The notes below the pieces were generated by a model. The model made no database searches. It was not told where the DNA came from and saw only the letters and a program-made list of their open reading frames with translations. From JAMLJG01 sp035327585 (GTDB lineage Bacteria; Verrucomicrobiota; Kiritimatiellia; CAIVKH01), in contig DAOLDD010000010.1 of the NCBI GenBank assembly GCA_035327585.1, positions 39,784 to 103,783 of the forward strand: 64,000 nt of DNA, given 5' to 3'. Positions 58,781 to 64,000 of this stretch are shown here, piece after piece (the first letter of the stretch is position 1; each line of letters starts with the position of its first letter). A program made the position numbers and the translations under genes.

Positions 58781-59407
58781 ATGGCCAGGCAGCGCAAATC
58801 CGCGGTGAAGACAACCCCGTTCAAGTTGGTCGAGAAACCGCACCCTCTTGGAGAGAAAACACCCTATTTGGAAGTCCAGTGGCCGGAACTCCCCAATCCG
58901 CCCACCCCCACGTTGCCGCTTCCAACGCCCTTTCCACCCATTCCGAAGCCGAGTTGTGATCGGCCCTGCACGGCAATTGTTCAGATGCTGCCGAAAACAC
59001 TGCTCAATCCGGGTTCTGGCTTTGGTCAGGCACCCGTTAAGGTGGATGGCTACCGCTTCGCGAATCTCTACGTGATATCGGATCCTGTGAATTCGTCAAA
59101 CGACAGGGGATTCACGCTGGAAGTGAGTTTTGCCTGTTTTCCCTTCGTTTATGGCGAAGGCGTTCGAGGTGAAACAAACCACATGTTCAATTTTGACGCC
59201 TTGGGATACGCCTCAGGATATGAAGCGAAAATCATGCGGATCAAGACCAGCGACCAGGGCGTGACTAACCAGCTCCCGCGCTACGGCGGTCGCGACCTCA
59301 CTCACATTCTGCGGATCCCCATCCTCGGCCCCTACATGCGAGCCATCGCCAGCAACGTTGGCCAGATCGCCCGCAATGTCGAAGTCGTGGCGTATTTGAT
59401 GACGTGA
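58781..59407 (+). CDS. Unknown protein, Pro-rich N-terminus with predicted beta-sandwich
   Basis: 208 residues; GAGGAG precedes the ATG. Residues about 35-58 are Pro-rich (NPPTPTLPLPTPFPPIPKP). From about 70 the sequence alternates as in an all-beta fold (FANLYVISDP, GFTLEVSFACFPF, THILRIPILGPYMRAIASN, RNVEVVAYLMT). I recognise no family. It is first in the five-gene same-strand cassette reaching 63514. No signal peptide. Confidence 0.6.
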   Translation: MARQRKSAVKTTPFKLVEKPHPLGEKTPYLEVQWPELPNPPTPTLPLPTPFPPIPKPSCDRPCTAIVQMLPKTLLNPGSGFGQAPVKVDGYRFANLYVISDPVNSSNDRGFTLEVSFACFPFVYGEGVRGETNHMFNFDALGYASGYEAKIMRIKTSDQGVTNQLPRYGGRDLTHILRIPILGPYMRAIASNVGQIARNVEVVAYLMT

Positions 59408-59445
59408 AGAAATAAATAACAATCGATAAAAGGAGGTCTGATTAT

Positions 59446-59733
59446 ATGGCTAAAAAAGTAGCAACCGTTGACGAAATCGAAATCCTGCTATTCGATGTCG
59501 TGATCAAACGATTCAAAAAAAGTGCAAAGCGTAGCGAAGTCTTAAGCGCGAGTGTAGATCCAGGTGAAAGCGTCGCTGGTAAGCCCGAGCCCCTTTTGTT
59601 TCGGGGTTATGTTCTCCGCGAAGTGAGCCGAAAAAGGATATCAAATGTGAAAATACAATGGGGCGAACAAGCTGAATGGCTCAAGCGCACCTGTGCAGAG
59701 CACGCCAAAGCAATTACCGTGGTGGAGGAGTAA
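59446..59733 (+). CDS. Unknown 95-residue protein
   Basis: The ribosome site AAAGGAGG is strong and 10-11 bases from the ATG. The protein is Lys/Glu-rich with mixed helix and strand (VDEIEILLFDVVIKRFKKSA; LLFRGYVLREVSRKRISNV). No motif is recognised. It is followed after two bases by the next cassette gene, so translational coupling is likely. Size and position would also suit a small regulatory or immunity-type protein. Confidence 0.6.
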   Translation: MAKKVATVDEIEILLFDVVIKRFKKSAKRSEVLSASVDPGESVAGKPEPLLFRGYVLREVSRKRISNVKIQWGEQAEWLKRTCAEHAKAITVVEE

Positions 59734-59735
59734 AG

Positions 59736-60638
59736 ATGAGAAACTATCGTTCTTTGGTTTCGAGAATGCTCGTCGTAACGATCATGATGGGTTGGGCCGG
59801 CAGGGCTTCGGCGGAAGATGGCACCGTGAAGCAGTTGTTGGACGTGCAGATCGGACAGATCAAAGCCAAGGGAGAGAGTGCAGCCCTTGCGCTTGGTTCG
59901 AAGTTGGAAAACAGCATGCCGACGGATTCCATTGAAGCCGTTGGGCATGGGATGTACCACAATCTCCTCCCCAAATTCGACCTTACCGAATCGGAATCGC
60001 GATTCGAGCACGTTTATCTCGGCGTGGAGGGCTTTACGATCATTGGCGATATTTTGCCCTATTCAGTCGGAATTGAGGGATCACGCAATCTGGATTCATA
60101 TGCTGGCCTCGCGGAAATAGGGTGGATGCCCGGTTTGCGTCCGAAAGACACGCTGGCGGGATTTGTTCAGCGCGCTTTCTTTGCTGATGAAGCCCCCTTT
60201 GTTTTGCAGGCGGGATACAAGTTCGCGGCGTCAACTAATGAAGAGGAAGGCGTGACGTCTGGGCTGGATGAAAGTGGAGAGAAAGAGGACGATGCCATAT
60301 TTCGGGCTCGATTTTCCGCATCTCTAAAGACGGAATCCGCGGTCTTTGCTCGCTTGGTGGAAGGGACGTATTTTGATGCGTTCCTCGGGCCGGACCCGCA
60401 GCCCGGGGATGTATTGCACATGAGCATATCCGCTAAGGCGTCCGTCTGGTACAGCTTCGTCGAAGCTGAATTCTATGAGGCAATGTCTGTCACGCTTGAT
60501 CTTGCCTCTCCCAAGCTGGAGACCGCTGTCAAGTGGTTCAAGAATAAAAAGATCAACCTTGCTTATAACTGGGGGTCGGGAGCGCCAAATTTCAACAAAG
60601 ATGAGTATTTCACCGCGGCGTTGAAGATGTCGCTTTAG
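59736..60638 (+). CDS. Secreted protein, probable outer-membrane beta-barrel
   Basis: 300 residues from ATG 59736 with GGAGGAG just upstream, two bases after the previous stop. The signal peptide ends MMGWAGRASA with a good AxA site. From about 85 on it is a series of amphipathic strands (PFVLQAGYKFAAS, IFRARFSASLKTESAVFARL, ASVWYSFVEAEFYEAMSVTL). It ends in an alternating YFTAALKMSL with a hydrophobic last residue, as outer-membrane barrels do. No family recognised. Its presence links the cassette to the cell surface. Confidence 0.65.
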   Translation: MRNYRSLVSRMLVVTIMMGWAGRASAEDGTVKQLLDVQIGQIKAKGESAALALGSKLENSMPTDSIEAVGHGMYHNLLPKFDLTESESRFEHVYLGVEGFTIIGDILPYSVGIEGSRNLDSYAGLAEIGWMPGLRPKDTLAGFVQRAFFADEAPFVLQAGYKFAASTNEEEGVTSGLDESGEKEDDAIFRARFSASLKTESAVFARLVEGTYFDAFLGPDPQPGDVLHMSISAKASVWYSFVEAEFYEAMSVTLDLASPKLETAVKWFKNKKINLAYNWGSGAPNFNKDEYFTAALKMSL

Positions 60639-60682
60639 CGGATGATTCTAATAGCTTGTCCGGTCTCCAGCATGCGAATTGG

Positions 60683-60692
60683 ATACATGTAT
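60683..60692. promoter_or_regulatory. Perfect 10-bp palindrome ATACATGTAT upstream of the hydrolase-protease fusion
   Basis: It lies in the 98-base gap between the barrel-like gene and the fusion gene, the only gap of note inside the first four genes of the cassette. It could be an operator, with TTGTCC at 60656 as a weak -35, or occur by chance. Confidence 0.25.
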
Positions 60693-60736
60693 GGCCTCCG
60701 GATGAGCAACTCAAACAAATCCTGTGAGGTCATGCA

Positions 60737-63013
60737 ATGAACCCCAGAATCCTAAAAGTCGATGCTCCTCTTCAGCGCGCAGTTACCGTGATTTATGTCC
60801 ACGGGATAGGAAACAAGCCTCCTGCGGATGTCCTGAAGTGTCAGTGGGATCACGCGCTTTTCGGATTTGATCTCGGGGAGCGAAGCCGGTTGGCGTACTG
60901 GGTCAATCGGTCGTACTACCCGGAGCCGTCACCAGGTGGATGCCTTGACGCTGACTACGCAGATGATACCTCCTCCGCTTTTGAGAAGCTGGGCGCCACG
61001 GGTCTCACGTCGTCCCCACAAAGCGGTACGGGCCCTTCGGCGGATGAGCAGGAGATACTGGATCAAATCGAGCGTGCCATGCTGCGCCCCCCGGCCGCCA
61101 AGAATACGCCAGAAGCCAAGATTCTCCCGCTCCCGGCCGGTGCCCGCGAGTGGGTGGTGCGGCGCATCACGAAGGCGTTTCTGAAGGATGTCCACGATCT
61201 CTTTTTTGATGCCGAGCGCCGCCGCGCGATGCGGGCGAGTCTTGAGGAGCGCCTGATTCCAGGCGGCGGGCCGTATGTGATTATTGGGCACAGCCAGGGC
61301 TCCATGATCGCCTATGATGTATTGTCGCGTCTCAGTGGAGCCGCGCAAGCGCCTGATGTTCGCCTTTTCGTGACGATTGGATCCCCTCTTGGCATCAAGG
61401 AGGTTCAAGACCAACTGAAGAAAATGACGGGTCAGAAGGAACTCCGCGTGCCGAAATGTGTCCGACAATGGCTGAATGTCTCGGACATCCTTGATCCCGT
61501 GGCGCTCGATCACCGCTTGGCGAACGACTACAAGCCGGCCGGCGGCGTAAAGGTCGAGGACAAGATTCGCACCAACCCTGACAGCCCTGCGCATCCACAT
61601 TCGGGATCGGGCTATCTGCGGCTCGCCGAGGTTCGTGACACGGTTCGAGACGCCGTGCGGACCGAACTCTTCCAGCCGGTCACGAGCTTCACGATTGCGC
61701 GCGAAGTGGCGCGCAGCTTCGAGGCGGGTTCGCCGGTGGAGCGCCATGAGGTTCTCATTGAGCTAGTGGATGGAAATCTCGATGAGGCGCACAAACGTTT
61801 GGGCGAGGAACTGGGGAATCTTGTCGGGGATGCTGAAGCCGCACAGATTGAGCATCTCAAACGGTTTGTGGCAGCCCGATTGACGCGCCAGGAGGCGGAA
61901 ATCCTGGCGACGCGCGTCGGCGAGTTGGCCGGGAAGGCGGGTGTTGTGCGGCGCGTCTGGCGCAACTCGGTAAAGCGCGCGTTGGACAACTACTCCGTGC
62001 ATACGGTGCAGGCTTTGCCCGCGCACGAGGCGTACCATGCGTATGGCGACGGCGTGGAGTGGGCTGTTCTCGACACTGGATTAGAGTCCTCTCATCCGCA
62101 CTTTGGAAGGGGGAAGAAATCCCTTATCGTCGCGGAACACGATTGCACGCGGCCCGGCGGTATTGTGACGGGACCCGGCCAGGCCAGGGATCGCGTCGGG
62201 CACGGCACGCACGTCGCGGGTATCGTTGCCGGCGGAATGGACCGCTTAATGGTCGACCCCTCCGGACGGGCATTCCCCTTGGTGGGCATGGCTCCGAAAT
62301 GCAACCTTCGCATATACAAGGTGCTGGACGACAATGGCGAGGGGCTCGATTCGTGGATCATCCGTGCGCTGGACCACATCGCGGAAATCAACGAGCGCCA
62401 CGCGCGCCTCGTTGTCCACGGTGTAAACCTGAGTCTTGGCGGACCTTTTGACGCGACATCCTACGGTTGTGGGTTCAGTCCTTTGTGCCGCGAACTGGCC
62501 CGGCTCTGGCGCCAAGGGGTGCTCATCGTTGTCGCCGCAGGCAACGAGGGTATGCGCGCTGTTTATGGACCGCGTGAAACTTTCACCGCGAACATGGACC
62601 TGAGTATCAGCGACCCCGCGAATATGGAGAATTGTATCGCTGTCGGCTCGGTGAACAAAGTAAATCCCCACTCTTACGGCGTGTCGTACTTTTCTTCGCG
62701 CGGCCCGACTGCGGATGGCCGCTGCAAGCCGGATGTCGTTGCCCCGGGCGAGAAAATTCTCTCCTGCCGCCACGACTTCACCCCCAGCGAGAACCGCGTC
62801 GACGACCTTTACGTCGAGATGAGCGGTACCAGCATGGCCGCGCCGCACGTATCGGGCATCCTCGCCGCCTTTCTCTCCAAACGATCCGAGTTCAAAGGCC
62901 AGCCGGACCGGGTGAAAGACATCCTTTTGACCAACTGCACAGACCTGAAACGCGACCGCACCTTCCAAGGCGCCGGTCTGCCGAATCTGGTCAAGATGTT
63001 GGTGGCGACGTGA
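60737..63013 (+). CDS. Fusion: lipase-like alpha/beta hydrolase + S8 subtilisin-family protease
   Basis: 758 residues, no signal peptide; GAGG lies upstream of the ATG. Residues about 10-300 form an alpha/beta hydrolase: oxyanion region VIYVHGIGNKP, nucleophile elbow IIGHSQGSM with Ser186, Asp253 in SDILDPV, and His286/288 in PAHPHSGSGYL. A helical linker spans about 305-425. Residues about 430-755 form a subtilase with a full triad: Asp446 (AVLDTGLESSHPHF), His489 (GHGTHVAGIVAGG), oxyanion Asn603 (AAGNEG), Ser699 (SGTSMAAPHVSG). Both active sites look intact. A cytoplasmic protein with linked esterase and protease is unusual. It could be an effector whose activity is released by self-cleavage. 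Confidence 0.85.
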   Translation: MNPRILKVDAPLQRAVTVIYVHGIGNKPPADVLKCQWDHALFGFDLGERSRLAYWVNRSYYPEPSPGGCLDADYADDTSSAFEKLGATGLTSSPQSGTGPSADEQEILDQIERAMLRPPAAKNTPEAKILPLPAGAREWVVRRITKAFLKDVHDLFFDAERRRAMRASLEERLIPGGGPYVIIGHSQGSMIAYDVLSRLSGAAQAPDVRLFVTIGSPLGIKEVQDQLKKMTGQKELRVPKCVRQWLNVSDILDPVALDHRLANDYKPAGGVKVEDKIRTNPDSPAHPHSGSGYLRLAEVRDTVRDAVRTELFQPVTSFTIAREVARSFEAGSPVERHEVLIELVDGNLDEAHKRLGEELGNLVGDAEAAQIEHLKRFVAARLTRQEAEILATRVGELAGKAGVVRRVWRNSVKRALDNYSVHTVQALPAHEAYHAYGDGVEWAVLDTGLESSHPHFGRGKKSLIVAEHDCTRPGGIVTGPGQARDRVGHGTHVAGIVAGGMDRLMVDPSGRAFPLVGMAPKCNLRIYKVLDDNGEGLDSWIIRALDHIAEINERHARLVVHGVNLSLGGPFDATSYGCGFSPLCRELARLWRQGVLIVVAAGNEGMRAVYGPRETFTANMDLSISDPANMENCIAVGSVNKVNPHSYGVSYFSSRGPTADGRCKPDVVAPGEKILSCRHDFTPSENRVDDLYVEMSGTSMAAPHVSGILAAFLSKRSEFKGQPDRVKDILLTNCTDLKRDRTFQGAGLPNLVKMLVAT

Positions 63014-63076
63014 TCCAGCCAGTAAACCGCCTCAATATATATCTATTTTGTCCAATACGCACAAATTAAGGAGTTA

Positions 63077-63514
63077 ATGATGAATCCAGGAAATACCTTC
63101 TGGACTTTTACCGGATTGGCCGTGCTGGTGATTGCGTTGGCGGTGTCGTGGCGAATTGTGGAAGGTGGCGGCTTCTATATCGATTTTAAGGAAAAGACGA
63201 TGAAGCTATCTGCCGTGTTGGAGGAGGAAAAAGACCGAATCACCGAACTGGATCAGCAACTTGTCGAAGTGCAAAATGAAAAGCGAGTTGCGCTTGATGC
63301 CATCGAAAATCTCTCTGCGGAATTGGAGTCATTACGATCGCAGCCCAATAACCAAACTGCCGAAGTGGTTAATATTGAAAATATGGCCAGAAGCATAGAG
63401 CAGCTCTCCTCGCAGCTTATGAAGGTGGATGTGGCTCCAGTCCGCGCGAATGTGGATGCCTCGATAAAGAGGCTTGATGCTCTGAATCGCGATGTTCGGG
63501 GTGAAATCCTTTAG
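63077..63514 (+). CDS. Membrane-anchored coiled-coil protein
   Basis: 145 residues; AAGGAG lies before the ATG. One N-terminal helix (FWTFTGLAVLVIALAVSW), then a heptad-rich coiled coil (about 40-90, VLEEEKDRITELDQQLVEVQ) and a second helical part. No family recognised. It is the last gene of the cassette. It may be an assembly or localisation factor for the preceding fusion protein. Confidence 0.65.
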   Translation: MMNPGNTFWTFTGLAVLVIALAVSWRIVEGGGFYIDFKEKTMKLSAVLEEEKDRITELDQQLVEVQNEKRVALDAIENLSAELESLRSQPNNQTAEVVNIENMARSIEQLSSQLMKVDVAPVRANVDASIKRLDALNRDVRGEIL

Positions 63515-63597
63515 CGTGGTCAGATCAATCCATTCACTCGGCCAATGAGCCATATTACCCCTCGTGGAGTTGGAGCAGCGCGCTGAATTCATTGGCA

Positions 63598-63619
63598 TCC
63601 GACGCTATCAAGCGTCGGA
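63598..63619. terminator. Strong hairpin downstream of the cassette
   Basis: TCCGACGCT and AGCGTCGGA form a perfect nine-base stem with loop ATCA, 84 bases after the coiled-coil gene stop. It overlaps the end of the opposing HsdR remnant. There is no T-tract, but the stem is strong. Confidence 0.5.
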
Positions 63620-63886
63620 AAGCCAGCCGAACGATCTCGTGTGAACGAGTCTTGATATACATCGTTTCATCCGGCGGGGTGGGAGCGAAATCTCCTTGTT
63701 GCAACGGCGTACTACCTGGCAATCAGCAAATTCGGAGGAAATCTCGTGGGACGCCCTGCTGTCGGCAGCTTCGCGGACTCTGCGACGAAGCGGAAATTCT
63801 TCCAGCAGGGTGCGTGAATCGGCGGTCCAACCGGCCCGGGACAGTTGGACATCAATCAGCTTCTTCCGGGTGGTGGCTTCGTTCAT
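63608..63886 (-). pseudogene. hsdR: Type I restriction enzyme HsdR, N-terminal remnant
   Basis: 92 codons. The start MNEATTRKKLIDVQLSRAGW is the characteristic HsdR N-terminus (NEAxTRxKLIDxxLxxAGW), and TLLEEF and SSEFAD keep the order of the next family blocks. After about residue 50 the similarity ends, no nuclease or helicase domain follows, and a stop comes at 63608. HsdR proteins are about 800-1100 residues. This is most likely the stump of a deleted or recombined restriction locus. The hsdM/hsdS genes are not in the window. Confidence 0.6.
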
Positions 63887-63909
63887 GAAGGATCGCGTTT
63901 GCGCGTGGC

Positions 63910-63915
63910 ATTATA
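63910..63915 (-). promoter_or_regulatory. Perfect -10 box (TATAAT) upstream of the hsdR remnant
   Basis: On the minus strand TATAAT sits 24 bases before the ATG. A weak TGGCCC lies 17 bases further upstream as a possible -35. It suggests that the remnant still has its original promoter. Confidence 0.35.
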
Positions 63916-64000
63916 GGCGGCGGTCCGTTCCGGGGCCAGCGCCAAACGACTAGAGCGGTTCTCGAAAATTCTGTCTTGGTCGCTATTCCTCGGCGCCGAC

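Noticed and set aside
59446..59733. Antitoxin or immunity gene for the esterase-protease
   Set aside because: Size and position fit, but no toxin-antitoxin fold or motif is visible, so I do not assign it.
63332..63598. Minus-strand 88-codon frame opposite the coiled-coil gene
   Set aside because: It is antisense to a gene with a ribosome site, membrane helix and heptads. The translation has no features.

Overview
The window is about 64 kb of GC-rich bacterial chromosome, densely packed on both strands. The gene content is that of a Gram-negative member of the PVC superphylum, most likely Verrucomicrobiota or Kiritimatiellota. This placement is an inference. It rests on a secretin resembling the Akkermansia Amuc_1098 type, a calcium-binding C-terminal linker of a kind common in these phyla, and intergenic simple repeats such as CACGGATGAACACGAATGG. 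There is no rRNA, CRISPR array or recognisable transposase.

Layout. 1-9954: the 3' part of a type IV pilus/type II secretion secretin, a 5'-3' exonuclease, an STT3-like membrane glycosyltransferase, coaE, rho and a VWA-domain protein. 9955-15060: a visibly AT-richer island holding a surface protein built of seven exact 60-residue repeats and two large multi-pass GT-C enzymes, one of them DUF2723/GT117. 15290-22599: the tig-clpP-clpX operon, a 5'-nucleotidase, an O-antigen ligase-like protein and a convergent CCA-adding enzyme. 22596-30739: small envelope proteins, a PEBP protein, an FmdB zinc ribbon, an RsbU-type phosphatase, tRNA-Cys(GCA) and a full GH2 beta-galactosidase.

30915-41699 is a run of nine minus-strand genes. 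Read in transcription order it encodes a desaturase-Rieske-NqrF-like fusion, an AraC regulator, a DUF1638 protein, a corrinoid-protein reductive activator, MtaC, MtaB, a homocysteine S-methyltransferase and two uroporphyrinogen-decarboxylase-type methyltransferases. Together they look like a methanol or methoxy catabolic locus. A second AraC gene with an N-terminal sensor domain is divergent from it.

42962-58702 is mostly housekeeping and envelope genes: rph, trxA, a repeat-rich membrane protein, a MutY-Nudix fusion, an AlgI/SGNH O-acetylation pair, frr, pyrH, a GHL10-type glycosidase, an M16C peptidase, a zinc-ribbon pseudo-rhomboid and a response regulator with a degenerate receiver.

58781-63514 is a lower-GC, same-strand cassette of five genes with strong Shine-Dalgarno sites. 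It encodes two unknown proteins, a predicted outer-membrane barrel, a 758-residue fusion of a lipase-like hydrolase with a subtilisin protease, and a membrane-anchored coiled coil. It is followed by an N-terminal remnant of a type I restriction HsdR. This cassette and the desaturase-Rieske-reductase/corrinoid locus are the two best candidates for undescribed biology.
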